Positions 8,236-17,118 of a stretch of DNA of 64,000 nt are shown piece after piece. The position numbers and the translations under genes are program-made. The first letter of the stretch is position 1, and each line of letters opens with the position of its first letter. The stretch is from Saprospiraceae bacterium. GTDB lineage: Bacteria > Bacteroidota > Bacteroidia > Chitinophagales > Saprospiraceae. The stretch covers positions 18,150-82,149 of the forward strand of contig JALHQW010000033.1 of NCBI GenBank assembly GCA_022841745.1. Reading direction: 5' to 3'. The notes beneath the pieces were generated by a model, which was not told the DNA's origin, searched no databases, and saw nothing but the letters and a program-made list of their open reading frames with translations.

Positions 8236-9566
8236 CCAAGCCCCACCGATGCCCCTACCCTCGCCGAGTAGTTCTTGGCATCGCCGGGGTTTACTAAGGA
8301 GAAAAGATTGTCAGTGACGCCAAAAACCTGCACGGGGCCGAGCGTGACCGCAAGGTTAAGGCCGACGTTGTTGTAGCTGTCCGGCTGCTTGAAAGCATAG
8401 GTAAGTCCAATGTTCAATTTATCGAAAGGCTGGAAATTAGCGCCCACCGCAAAAGATGATAACGGTTCCTCACGGTAGTTTTCGTTGTAAAAAAGCCCGC
8501 TCAGGGTCAGCTGCTCCGTGAGTTGGTAGCTGGCACTGGCGTAGATGCGACGGGTCAGCTTGGTCTCATAGCTGCCGCTGGTTTCCTGCACCTGAAATAT
8601 GGACTTCAGCGTGTCCAGCGCATCGCCGAACTCAACATCGTCGCCCGTAAGGGCACCGGAGAAGTCGAGGCCCTCGTAGGTGTAAGTTTGGGTGGCGGAA
8701 TAGGTCGTCACGTCTTCGTCCCAAGATATTTTGCCGAGGTCGAGCACGCTGGCGGCAAGGTCGAACTTGCCGAGTTCTGCCCGGATGCCAAGGTCGAATG
8801 CCATGCCGTTATTTTGCCCAAAGAGCTTCTTCGCCGTGAGCTTGGCGTAGTCGAAATCCACTTGAATATCTTCGAATTGCGTATAGTCAACGGTACCTGC
8901 CGAGTGCAGGATATAGTCGCCATTCAAGGTGATTTGGTAAATATCTGGGTCGGTATAGAGGCTGGCCGAATGGTGGTCTTGGTCGGTGGCGACCCCGGCG
9001 ATGCCGCTCAGGTATTTGGCGTTGGCACCAAGCGTCACTTTGCCCAGCTTATAGGCCAAGCCCGCCGTAAGTTCATGGTAGCCGGCAAAATCCACCTCGT
9101 TGCCGAGGTCAACGGTTTGGCCAATAAACTGTGCATTGCCCTGCCAGGCGACTTGCGGCAGCGTTTTCGGGTACTTCAAAAATGCACTGTATCGCACTGC
9201 ATGGCCAATGGTCAGGTACAGGTTGTTCAATTTAAAATTCAGGCTGAGGGATGGTATGCCCAAATCGTTACGGAGGGCGTTTTCCGTTTGGAGGTGTCCA
9301 ATCAGTTGGTCAATGTCAACGACTTGCTTGCCGTCCCTTTCCGTTACGATTTGGTTGTACGATGGCCCATCAATGGCAATGGCGCTATAGACGCCGGGCA
9401 GCCCGATGGTCAGCTTGTTGTCCTGCACGAAGGCTGGGTTCGTGCTGTTCGACTGCCATACGTGGCGCATGAAATAGAGACCAAGCTCCTGCTGTGCCTG
9501 CATTTGAGAAGCGAAAAAAAACAGGAAAAAAGTGGTTATAAAGGCAGTTTCAACGGTTGAACGCAT
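8214..9566 (-). CDS. DUF5723 family outer-membrane beta-barrel protein
   Basis: A 450-residue exported protein. It has a signal peptide (about residues 1-25, ending in AQQ), then LYFMRHVWQSNSTNPAF, the opening typical of DUF5723/PorV-like proteins of this phylum. The rest is alternating beta-strand sequence with many aromatic and Gly residues, ending in TLGPVQVFGVTDNLFSLVNP and GASVGLGN, as in large outer-membrane barrels. I chose the ATG at 9566 because a strong terminator hairpin lies at 9599-9626, making longer starts unlikely. Its role is unknown. Its extreme C-terminus is encoded by short tandem repeats. Confidence 0.8.
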   Translation of the reverse strand: MRSTVETAFITTFFLFFFASQMQAQQELGLYFMRHVWQSNSTNPAFVQDNKLTIGLPGVYSAIAIDGPSYNQIVTERDGKQVVDIDQLIGHLQTENALRNDLGIPSLSLNFKLNNLYLTIGHAVRYSAFLKYPKTLPQVAWQGNAQFIGQTVDLGNEVDFAGYHELTAGLAYKLGKVTLGANAKYLSGIAGVATDQDHHSASLYTDPDIYQITLNGDYILHSAGTVDYTQFEDIQVDFDYAKLTAKKLFGQNNGMAFDLGIRAELGKFDLAASVLDLGKISWDEDVTTYSATQTYTYEGLDFSGALTGDDVEFGDALDTLKSIFQVQETSGSYETKLTRRIYASASYQLTEQLTLSGLFYNENYREEPLSSFAVGANFQPFDKLNIGLTYAFKQPDSYNNVGLNLAVTLGPVQVFGVTDNLFSLVNPGDAKNYSARVGASVGLGNLKLGN

Positions 9567-9598
9567 TATTTCAAGGTGATTTTGTACGCAAAACAAAA

Positions 9599-9626
9599 GG
9601 GCTTCGGTCAGTTAACCCCGAAGCCC
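9599..9626 (-). terminator. Terminator after the FAD oxidoreductase gene
   Basis: The perfect 9-bp stem GGGCTTCGG/CCGAAGCCC has a 10-base loop. On the minus strand it is followed by TTTTGTTTTG. It lies 69-96 bases after the stop of the upstream oxidoreductase gene. Confidence 0.85.
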
Positions 9627-9694
9627 TTTCATGGAGTATATAGAGCGCAAAGTTTCACATTTGCGACAAAACTTCGGAGAGAATATGCAAGGCA

Positions 9695-11056
9695 TCAGCC
9701 ATGCGCCTCCAAGCCCAACAGTTTTTCCAGGCGAACGGGCCGATTGGCATCTGCCCATGCCCGGTAGTCGCCGTGATAACCAACGGCATCTTGGAGTGAT
9801 TTAACACGCTGCCCAATAAGGCTGCGCTGCTCATCCGAGGGCGGCTTCATGTGGCCGATGCGCTCGGCCAAGGCCGTTACACCGGCAGAGACTTCATCTT
9901 CCCGCTGCCGGAACTGCTCACTTACGACGCCATCTGGATTGGTCAGGTAGCCTTCGGCAATGGACTGGGACACACTCTTGCCATGCTCCACACTCTCTTT
10001 GATATTGCCCCGCCCGGTCACGGCGTTGCCTACGGCAAAAACATTCTCAAAGCCTTTGAGTCGGCAGCACTGGCCGCCTTCCACCTCGTAGATGCCATTT
10101 TTCATCGGCACGCCGGGCAGTGGCTCCGGCACGCTGCCGATGGATGAAACCACGAGTGGTGAGTGGCAGGGCTTATCGGAACCGGCCACTTCTGTCACTT
10201 TACCGTACTCCATTATCGTTTCCCGCAGCACCAATCCGGCCAAGCGCCCATTTTCCACAATTTTATCCACGGGCACGTGGCAGGGCAGCACGTTGAAGAG
10301 GAACTTGGATTGTGCATTCAACAACACTTTCTCACGGACGGCCTCTGCCTTGGCTAATTTTTCGGGCGTGTCCGTTTCGCCGGGGAAAAGGGGCATATCC
10401 TTCACCCGTCGGCGATAGACGAGGGTGCAGCCTCGCAGCCCAAGGTCGGCGAGGGTAAGTCCGTGCGTTTCAAGCACCTTGCCGATGCCCCGCTCCAAGT
10501 CGAACATATTGGTCTGGATGCCCCGAAGGACAAGGGCTGCCTGCACGGTCTCCATCATGAGCGCCTTGCAGATGTCAATGCTGGCGAGGCCGCCGCCTAT
10601 GACGAGCGCCCCATCGGCGAGTTCCAACTGCTGGCCTTCATAGTTTGGCTCGTGGTAGTGGTTGTACCAGTGCATGAAGGGGTTCTGGTAGTAGAGGCCC
10701 TTGCCCACATAGTCGTCAACGCCGGCAATGCCCAATGGCCGATCCCGCCAAGCACCCGTGGCGAGGAACAACGCAGAGAAGCCCCAATTTTGTGCAACAT
10801 CTTGAAAATCAATGGCTTTCCCCAGTTTTGCCAACGGCACAAAGGTCACGTGCGGGTCGGACAGCTTTTCATCAATATTGGCCTCCTCCTTGTCACGGAG
10901 CTTGGCGTGCCACTTGGGCAGACCGTCCTCTATTTTGCCGTAAGGCAGTTTACTTTGGTCAAAAACCACAGAGCGGATGCCCCGCTGAGAAAGCTGGTGG
11001 GAGGCCTCTGCGCCGGAAACGGCTCCCCCGAAGATGGCGACGATGTGAGGGTTCAT
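9695..11056 (-). CDS. FAD-dependent NAD(P)H oxidoreductase (ferredoxin-NADP reductase/GltD-like)
   Basis: A 453-residue flavoprotein of the adrenodoxin-reductase/glutamate-synthase-small-chain type. It has an N-terminal dinucleotide-binding site (IFGGAVSGAEASHQL, about residues 8-22), FALATGAW-like second FAD motif (ALFLATGAWRDRPLGI), an NAD(P)-binding region (ALVIGGGLASIDICKAL, about 150-166) and the C-terminal FAD motif (ENVFAVGNAVTGRGNIKES, about 353-371). It should transfer electrons between NAD(P)H and a ferredoxin or similar acceptor. It sits alone, with a terminator downstream and a repeat tract upstream. The physiological partner is unknown; specific FprA identity cannot be asserted. 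Confidence 0.8.
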   Translation of the reverse strand: MNPHIVAIFGGAVSGAEASHQLSQRGIRSVVFDQSKLPYGKIEDGLPKWHAKLRDKEEANIDEKLSDPHVTFVPLAKLGKAIDFQDVAQNWGFSALFLATGAWRDRPLGIAGVDDYVGKGLYYQNPFMHWYNHYHEPNYEGQQLELADGALVIGGGLASIDICKALMMETVQAALVLRGIQTNMFDLERGIGKVLETHGLTLADLGLRGCTLVYRRRVKDMPLFPGETDTPEKLAKAEAVREKVLLNAQSKFLFNVLPCHVPVDKIVENGRLAGLVLRETIMEYGKVTEVAGSDKPCHSPLVVSSIGSVPEPLPGVPMKNGIYEVEGGQCCRLKGFENVFAVGNAVTGRGNIKESVEHGKSVSQSIAEGYLTNPDGVVSEQFRQREDEVSAGVTALAERIGHMKPPSDEQRSLIGQRVKSLQDAVGYHGDYRAWADANRPVRLEKLLGLEAHG

Positions 11057-11244
11057 TTTAGTTGGCAGTTTAACAGTGGACAGTCAGCAGTCAGTGCCAG
11101 GTAGATTGGTCAGGGCTGCATACTGCAAAAAGGCAGGCACAAGGTATAAAAGCAGGGGAAACCGTGAAATGATTTTTGAAAAATTTGGGCTAAATGCTGT
11201 TTTGAGTTCGACAGTTCGACAGTGGGCAGTTGGCAGTCGGTGGG
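11057..11244. repeat. Heptameric short tandem repeat tract
   Basis: Degenerate 7-base units related to gcagtca and cagttcg flank a stretch of unique sequence. They are the same family as at 7385-7560. I see no gene here. Confidence 0.65.
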
Positions 11245-11368
11245 CAGGTCTTGTCCCGATACTTCGGGATGATTAGTCAAGTGGTCAGTGAACGGCATTA
11301 GACCAAAAGACTAACTGACTTGCAAACTTACTGCAAACTGCTATCCCGAAGAATCGGGACAAGACCTG
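11245..11368. repeat. 124-bp element with 26-bp inverted terminal repeats
   Basis: Positions 11245-11270 and 11343-11368 are inverted repeats of each other with one mismatch in 26. Each contains a small internal palindrome (TCCCGAtacTTCGGGA type). The 72-base centre has no gene. A related palindromic segment is found inside the uvrA 5' end (near 55789-55811). The structure resembles a miniature inverted-repeat or palindromic element. Confidence 0.75.
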
Positions 11369-11381
11369 TCTAACTGAAGAC

Positions 11382-11792
11382 TTACAAAGCCGGATATTCT
11401 ACGAAATTGCGGGGCGTTTCGTAGAGCCGCACCATGAGGTCGAGGTGGGGGTCGAGGCGGTTGCGGAGCCGTTGCCAGATGATATAGCAGATGTGCTCGG
11501 CAGTAGGGTTGAAGTGCTGAAACTCAGGCACGTCGAGGTTGAGGTTCTTGTGGTCGAAAGGGAGTTCTACTTCTTCGTAAATCAGGTCTTTGAGCACTTT
11601 CATGTCCATAAGATAACCCGTTTCGGGATCCACTTCGCCTGCCACTTTTACTTCCAGTTCGTAGTTGTGGCCATGGTAGTTGGCGTTGTTGCAAAGGCCA
11701 AAAACGGCTTGGTTCTTTTCATCCGACCAAGCGGGGTTGTGTAGGCGGTGGGCGGCGTTGAAATGGGCTTTACGGAAGACGGCGATTCGCAT
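11382..11792 (-). CDS. queD: 6-pyruvoyl-tetrahydropterin synthase / 6-carboxytetrahydropterin synthase family
   Basis: A 136-residue enzyme of the PTPS/QueD family. Zinc ligands are the His in FNAAHRL (about residue 15) and the two His of NYHGHNYELEV (about residues 39 and 41). The catalytic Cys is in FGLCNN (about residue 33), a conserved DHKNLN stretch follows, and a substrate-binding Glu lies in the C-terminal LYETPRNFVEY. QueD converts dihydroneopterin triphosphate to 6-carboxytetrahydropterin in queuosine and 7-deazaguanine synthesis. PTPS enzymes instead make pyruvoyl-tetrahydropterin, and sequence alone leaves some doubt. No other queuosine genes lie nearby. Confidence 0.85.
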   Translation of the reverse strand: MRIAVFRKAHFNAAHRLHNPAWSDEKNQAVFGLCNNANYHGHNYELEVKVAGEVDPETGYLMDMKVLKDLIYEEVELPFDHKNLNLDVPEFQHFNPTAEHICYIIWQRLRNRLDPHLDLMVRLYETPRNFVEYPAL

Positions 11793-11973
11793 TGATAATG
11801 TTTTAGTGGGTTAAACCCAAAGCGAAACAAGCAATTGTTCGGAAAGTTGAGAATACACGGACGAACCGTAAAGATGGGTAATTCATGCAAAGTCTAAATT
11901 ATGACGTAGAAAGGTCGCCATAAAGACAAAATGATTATCGTATGTAGGGGCATCCATTAGCATAGTATTTTAT

Positions 11974-11981
11974 TACCTTTG
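11974..11981 (+). promoter_or_regulatory. Bacteroidota-type -7 promoter element
   Basis: TACCTTTG lies about 120 bases before the start of the T9SS/Omp28-like gene, giving it a long leader. The remainder of the 310-base gap 11793-12102 shows no further gene or clear structure. Confidence 0.5.
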
Positions 11982-12102
11982 CCACCTTCAATGGGAAATC
12001 TTGTCCATAGTGCTTCATCTCTCTATTTCCCAAATCCTCCCACGCCCATTTCAAATCAAAATTGAAAATCACTATTTTACTTTCACCTAAATAAATTTCT
12101 TT

Positions 12103-14286
12103 ATGAAGAAACTTCTATCACTGATTGTTGCTGCCTTCGCAGTCATCACGGCGAATGCTCAGATGGTATTCGTGTCAACGGATTTTGAAAGCGGTATACC
12201 CGCTGGGTGGACGCAATCCACCGATGCGACGGATGGCGGCTTTAATGTAGGCACAGGCCCATCTTTATCAAGCGATTTCTTTCCAATTCCTGACAATGGC
12301 TCCCAAATTGCAGCCACCAACGATGACGGTTGTAATTGCAACAAGGAAAACGAGCTGCTCATCTTGCCTGCCCAAGACTTTTCAACAGTCACAACGGTTT
12401 TGCTTCAATTTGACATGTACTATGCCAAGGGCGCTTACCAAGGCATCATTGAACATGCATACGTTGCCGTCTCAACTGACAATGGTGCTACTTGGGCGGA
12501 CGTTGAAGAGCTTCCGGGCGAAGGAACCGCTTGGCAGAACGGCTACAAGGTGGACTTGAGCGCCTATGCTGGCCAATCAAACGTTATGGTGGCCTTCCGT
12601 TATACCGATTCTGGCGACTGGCTCTATGGCATCGCCATAGACAACGTGTCGTTGTTCGCTCCACTTGCCCTCGATGCAAGGCTGTCAAGCTTGTCGGCCT
12701 CTTCCAGGTATAACCTTGTCGGCGAAAACATCAGCATTTCAGGCACCGTCGCCAACGATGGCTTGGCACCGTTGACCTCTTTCGACATCAAATGGAGCGA
12801 TGGCACAAATACCTACACGGACAATATTACAGGTGTAAATATTGCGCCATTGTTTGGAACCTATGATTTCACGCACACTGCTCCATTGAACTTGTCTGTG
12901 GCTAAAGCCTACAATCTGCAAGTTTGGGTAGAAAACACCAACGGTACCGTTGACGGCAACGCCACCAACAATCAAGCCTCTACCACTACTTTTGCCCTTG
13001 CTTATGCTCCTGCCCGCAAGATGGTTGCAGAAGAAGCTACTGGTACTTGGTGCGTATGGTGCCCCAGGGGTACTGAGTGGATGGACTTCATGGCTGAAAC
13101 CTATCCTGACGATTTCATTGGTATTGCTGTCCACAACAACGACCCGATGGCAGTCGCAGCATACGATGCTGGCTTAGGCGACTTCCCTGGCTTCTCTGGT
13201 TACCCATCAGTCATTGTTGACCGCGTGTTGGTGGATGACCCTGCAGAACTTGAAAACCTGATGGGCAGTTCCCTGGAGCGTTTGGTTCCAGCCGATATCC
13301 CAACTGCAACTGCGACGTTGGACGTTGCAACAAGGAAAATTAATATTGAGGCGAGCACGAAGTTTGCTACTGCCATTGCTGACCACGATTTCCGCTTCAA
13401 CGTAGTGCTTGTTGAAGATGGGGTAACAGGTACTGGTGCTGGCTACAACCAAGCCAACGCCTACGCTGGCGCTGGCGCTCCTACGGATCCTATTCCAGGC
13501 TTCGGTTACGATTGGGATGCACAGCCGAACCCTGCACCCGCTGCACAAATGGTTTACAACCACGTTGGACGTGCCATCCTCGGTGGCTGGGCAGGCACCG
13601 CTGGAAGCATTCCTGCCACTGCGGCACTCGGCGAGAACGTATCAAGAAGCTATACCAATGTGGACTTTAACGCCGGCTGGAATCCTAAAAAGACGCATGC
13701 TGTTGTGATGATATTGGACAATGCAAGTGGAGAGGTAGTCAATGCTGGCAAGGCCGAAGATATCGAAATCGTTTGTCCCCCATCTTTGGGCGCAACTGCC
13801 ACTATTACTCAGCCTACCAACTTTGTAAATGGCGAGATTGACCTTACTCCTCCTGCCAATAGCTTCGGTTTTGGTGGCTATACCTTCATGTGGAGCAATG
13901 GCGAAACCACTGCCGACCTTGCTGACCTGTCCCCTGGCATTTACACCGTGACAATCTCTGACAAGTTCGAGGCTTGTTCACAAGTGCTCGAAGTTGAAGT
14001 CACCAGTGCATCCAGCGTCGAAGACATCGCTTCCTTGACTTCTTTCTCCTTGACGCCAAACCCAGCTGCAACGGTTTCCGTACTGAACGCTACCTTCAGC
14101 CAGCCAGTTGAACTCAACGTCAACGTAATTTCTATGGATGGCAAGGTCGTGAAGTCCTTCAACTTCGAAAACGCTACGGTTGTCAACCACAGCATGGACC
14201 TCAGCAACTTTGCCGACGGCATGTACATGGTTAAAATGAGCGTTGGCACACAAGTACGCACGGAGCGGCTTGTCGTAACGAAGTAA
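12103..14286 (+). CDS. Omp28-like thioredoxin-fold protein with T9SS sorting domain
   Basis: A 727-residue secreted multidomain protein. Residues 1-19 form a signal peptide. A choice-of-anchor-J-like beta domain follows (about residues 20-195, VSTDFESGIPAGWT start and IDNVSLF end), then a CARDB-like sandwich (about 200-300). Next comes an Omp28-type thioredoxin-fold domain that opens with EEATGTWCVWCPRG (CxxC at about residues 313-316), then a SprB-like segment and a C-terminal type A sorting domain (SLTPNPAAT ... LVVTK) for export through T9SS. It is probably cell-surface or extracellular. The CxxC suggests redox activity, but many Omp28 proteins are uncharacterised. A strong terminator follows. 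Confidence 0.85.
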   Translation: MKKLLSLIVAAFAVITANAQMVFVSTDFESGIPAGWTQSTDATDGGFNVGTGPSLSSDFFPIPDNGSQIAATNDDGCNCNKENELLILPAQDFSTVTTVLLQFDMYYAKGAYQGIIEHAYVAVSTDNGATWADVEELPGEGTAWQNGYKVDLSAYAGQSNVMVAFRYTDSGDWLYGIAIDNVSLFAPLALDARLSSLSASSRYNLVGENISISGTVANDGLAPLTSFDIKWSDGTNTYTDNITGVNIAPLFGTYDFTHTAPLNLSVAKAYNLQVWVENTNGTVDGNATNNQASTTTFALAYAPARKMVAEEATGTWCVWCPRGTEWMDFMAETYPDDFIGIAVHNNDPMAVAAYDAGLGDFPGFSGYPSVIVDRVLVDDPAELENLMGSSLERLVPADIPTATATLDVATRKINIEASTKFATAIADHDFRFNVVLVEDGVTGTGAGYNQANAYAGAGAPTDPIPGFGYDWDAQPNPAPAAQMVYNHVGRAILGGWAGTAGSIPATAALGENVSRSYTNVDFNAGWNPKKTHAVVMILDNASGEVVNAGKAEDIEIVCPPSLGATATITQPTNFVNGEIDLTPPANSFGFGGYTFMWSNGETTADLADLSPGIYTVTISDKFEACSQVLEVEVTSASSVEDIASLTSFSLTPNPAATVSVLNATFSQPVELNVNVISMDGKVVKSFNFENATVVNHSMDLSNFADGMYMVKMSVGTQVRTERLVVTK

Positions 14287-14330
14287 GTAAGAGCGCAACA
14301 TCATAGGCCATATCAAGGCCCTTATTGCCT

Positions 14331-14377
14331 AAAAGCAACATGCCCCTCCGAAATTTCGGCAGGGGCATGTTGCTTTT
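14331..14377 (+). terminator. Long palindromic terminator
   Basis: A perfect 17-bp stem (14331-14347 with 14361-14377) flanks the inner palindrome CCGAAATTTCGG, so nearly all 47 bases can pair. The stem ends in TTTT. It lies 45 bases after the preceding stop codon. Confidence 0.85.
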
Positions 14378-14569
14378 AACACCATATTGCAGGATTGCCA
14401 CAGGATTTGTCATAGCGCCAGCACAAATACTATTGGTTTTAGGCTTTGTATTGAGGATTTTCCAATAATTTTGGCTTTGGGAAAGGCTCCTCGGCGTCAA
14501 CCTCGCAAAATGGCAGGTTTTATGCCCTTGCTATTCCTTATTTTCCAACATATCAAACCTCTATTTCAC

Positions 14570-15313
14570 ATGAAAAAATTGTTACTCGCTGTTTTCAATC
14601 TTTGTTTCATTTTGGGTGTCGCCAAGTCGCAAGTATCCATCGAGATACATTCGTCCGATGCACCCTATAACCTACAAGGCGACTTAACGGATACCTATAC
14701 TGACGTAGTTGCCCACTCGCTCATCATAAACAAATCCTCACAGGCCATCAAGGTCAGGTGGCAGGTGGAAGTTCCCACAACCGATTGTGTTGGCGACTGG
14801 ACTTATGCTGTATGCGACAAGAACCAATGCTATAGCTTTGGCACGGTTTCCAACATCAATCCGGGGAGCAATCCGAACGTGTCAGTGGATCTTGCGCCGG
14901 GAGATACTTCCATCATTGACTTGCACATCCGGCCAAACACGGTGGCAGGTTGCTGTATCCCTGTAATAAGGTTCTCCGAAGTCACTTCCCTTAACAACCC
15001 AGTTGATTTGGGCAGCGCTACTTACGAGGTTTGCGTTTCACAACTTTCCTCTACCAACGAACCTGGCAGCGGGCTTAATATTGAGGTGTACCCGAATCCA
15101 ACGGCAGGTCAGTTCAACATCACTGACAACCCCTTGGTGAAAGAAATCTCCGTGTACAACATGATGGGCCAGAAGATGTGCCAGTACCCGCATATGAACG
15201 GGAAATCCCACGATTTGGGCCATATAGCCAATGGCCTTTATTTCGTCAACCTGCTCGACGAAAACGGCCAGCTGCTGAAGACCGTCCGCATGGCGAAAGA
15301 AGGGAATCGCTAA
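14570..15313 (+). CDS. Secreted T9SS type A sorting domain protein (paralogue 1 of 3)
   Basis: A 247-residue secreted protein. I take the start at 14570, which gives a clean signal peptide (MKKLLLAVFNLCFILGVAKSQ). The middle 150 residues are a beta-rich domain with conserved Cys residues (VCDKNQCYSFG, AGCCIPVIRF) that I do not recognise as a named family. The C-terminal 80 residues are a T9SS type A sorting domain (VYPNPTAGQFN ... GLYFVNLLDENGQLLKTVRMAK). The next two genes encode proteins of the same layout, so this is a tandem paralogue family. Function is unknown; surface or extracellular location is expected. Confidence 0.8.
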   Translation: MKKLLLAVFNLCFILGVAKSQVSIEIHSSDAPYNLQGDLTDTYTDVVAHSLIINKSSQAIKVRWQVEVPTTDCVGDWTYAVCDKNQCYSFGTVSNINPGSNPNVSVDLAPGDTSIIDLHIRPNTVAGCCIPVIRFSEVTSLNNPVDLGSATYEVCVSQLSSTNEPGSGLNIEVYPNPTAGQFNITDNPLVKEISVYNMMGQKMCQYPHMNGKSHDLGHIANGLYFVNLLDENGQLLKTVRMAKEGNR

Positions 15314-15338
15314 TAAATGCCTTTTGTCTCAACATAAG

Positions 15339-15372
15339 AAAAGCCGTGCAGCCAAGTTGTTGCACGGCTTTT
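15339..15372 (+). terminator. Rho-independent terminator
   Basis: A perfect 12-bp stem (AAAAGCCGTGCA / TGCACGGCTTTT) with a 10-base loop lies 26 bases after the preceding stop. It should end transcription of paralogue 1, so the paralogues may be transcribed separately. Confidence 0.85.
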
Positions 15373-15392
15373 TCACTAATACCCATCTTGAA

Positions 15393-16142
15393 ATGAAAAA
15401 AATATGCTTCTCCTTATCCGCCTGCCTGGCAACAGCCCTTGCCGTGGCTCAACCCGTTTTGAACATCGTTCCAGATAGCATAAAAGTGAGTTTTGAATCG
15501 AGCCTTACTGATGAATATGATAATTTTCCAATATCAACCTATTTTTCCAATGCCACAGAAGATACAGTGGCCATCCGCTGGCTGCTGTTGTTCCCTGATG
15601 AAAACTGTCCCAAGGCTTGGAATTTTTATACCGGCGACAATAATCAACATTACCCCACTGATGTTGTAAGCAATGTGAATTTTGGAAGCAATCCCTTCGT
15701 CCCTGTAACCCTAAATCCCCATGATACGGGGGTTCTGATACTTTATGTTAGGCCAAGGTTCACAGAAGGGTGTTGCAAAGTTAAGATCCGGTATAGCCTA
15801 ATAAATGAGCTATACGAAGAATCTGCCATTTTAGACTCTACCTCCATTTACGTTTGTCTTTCTGACAGTACTATTTCTTCAACGCATATAGAAAAAAAGA
15901 AAGCGCCAATAGCAGCTCCCAATCCTGCCAACTCCACCTTCAAGCTGCTCGGCGATCTTATAGCGAAGGAAATTTGGGTGTTCAACATATTGGGTGCGCC
16001 CGTACTGAAATCCGCTTACCAGCCTGATCAGCTTTTTGACCTGAGCATGTTACCAAATGGGCTTTACACTGTTTGTGCTTTGAGCGAGCAGGGCGGCTTG
16101 AACCCTATTACAAGGGTGGTTAAACAGTCAGTGATGCCCTGA
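15393..16142 (+). CDS. Secreted T9SS type A sorting domain protein (paralogue 2 of 3)
   Basis: A 249-residue secreted protein with a signal peptide (MKKICFSLSACLATALAVAQ) and the same plan as its neighbours. The shared pattern VVSNVNFGSNPFVPVTLNPHD, then LYVRPRFTEGCCKVKIRYS, aligns with paralogue 1. The C-terminal sorting domain is recognisable (APNPANSTFKLLGD ... LPNGLYTVCALSEQG) but more diverged. I chose the ATG at 15393 because it gives the signal peptide and clears the terminator just upstream. The function of the conserved middle domain is unknown. Confidence 0.78.
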   Translation: MKKICFSLSACLATALAVAQPVLNIVPDSIKVSFESSLTDEYDNFPISTYFSNATEDTVAIRWLLLFPDENCPKAWNFYTGDNNQHYPTDVVSNVNFGSNPFVPVTLNPHDTGVLILYVRPRFTEGCCKVKIRYSLINELYEESAILDSTSIYVCLSDSTISSTHIEKKKAPIAAPNPANSTFKLLGDLIAKEIWVFNILGAPVLKSAYQPDQLFDLSMLPNGLYTVCALSEQGGLNPITRVVKQSVMP

Positions 16143-16305
16143 ACTATCCATACCGTTGCCAAGGTTTACGTTAACAAAAAGATAAACCATTGAACTATGG
16201 TGAAAAAACGGGCAATTTGCAAGTCTATTCAATGGTCGTGCTTCCCAAAAATTTCAACGACCTTTGCGATTCATCCCTTTGGGGAGCGAAAAAAACGAGA
16301 CAACC

Positions 16306-17040
16306 ATGAAGCAGGCTTTACTCGCATTGTTTACCGTTTTAATGATCAGTTTTCATACGCAGGCCCAAACAGGCCTTGACGTAGCCCCTGCCCCTTGGGA
16401 GAACACCATTGAATTTGACCTCGGCAACACTTACGACTACGCCACCTGCCATGTCCGCCTCAAGAACAACGACCGCAAGGCCCTTAACCTGCGCTGGGAA
16501 ATCATTGTGGACGACGCCCCGCAGGGCTGGCGCTTCTCGGTCTGCGACCAGAACACCTGCTACTTCACTACCAATACCACCAACGTGGACTACTACGACC
16601 GCATCCCTTATGCCCCCGTCATCATGGTACCGGGCGACACGGCCAAGCTGCAGCTCAACGTCTTCCCCGTCGGGCAGGCTGGCTCCGCCAATGTGCGCAT
16701 CAACCTCTTCGATCTTGCCAACCCCAAGCAGTTGCTCAACACAGCCTATTATTTCGTTACGATAGAAGGGCTGACGCCCGTCACCGAAACAGACAAGTCC
16801 AAGCTGCGGGTCTTTCCCAACCCCGTTTCCGACTACCTGACCATCACCCGCAATACCTTCATCAAGCAACTTTGGGTCTCCAACGTGCTCGGCAAGCGCG
16901 TGCGCACCTTCGATACCAGTTTTGGCAACAAATACGACATCGCCGACCTGCCCGACGGCATCTACCTCGTCAGCATGGTGGACGCCAACCTGAAAGTGGT
17001 GAAGACCGTCCGCATCAGCAAGCGGGGCATTAGGCCGTAA
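16306..17040 (+). CDS. Secreted T9SS type A sorting domain protein (paralogue 3 of 3)
   Basis: A 244-residue secreted protein with a signal peptide (MKQALLALFTVLMISFHTQAQ), a middle domain like that of the two preceding genes (FSVCDQNTCYFTTNTTNVD, VPGDTAKLQLNVFPVGQAG) and a well-formed T9SS sorting domain (VFPNPVSDYLTITRN ... LPDGIYLVSMVDANLKVVKTVRISK). Its codon use is noticeably GC-richer than paralogue 2, so the three copies are old. It lacks the CC pair present in the other two. Role unknown. Confidence 0.8.
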   Translation: MKQALLALFTVLMISFHTQAQTGLDVAPAPWENTIEFDLGNTYDYATCHVRLKNNDRKALNLRWEIIVDDAPQGWRFSVCDQNTCYFTTNTTNVDYYDRIPYAPVIMVPGDTAKLQLNVFPVGQAGSANVRINLFDLANPKQLLNTAYYFVTIEGLTPVTETDKSKLRVFPNPVSDYLTITRNTFIKQLWVSNVLGKRVRTFDTSFGNKYDIADLPDGIYLVSMVDANLKVVKTVRISKRGIRP

Positions 17041-17118
17041 AACGGTGGACGGAATACGGTGGACGGTTGACGGACGTTATCAACCCAGCATCAAGTATCC
17101 AGTATCCAGCATCGAGTT

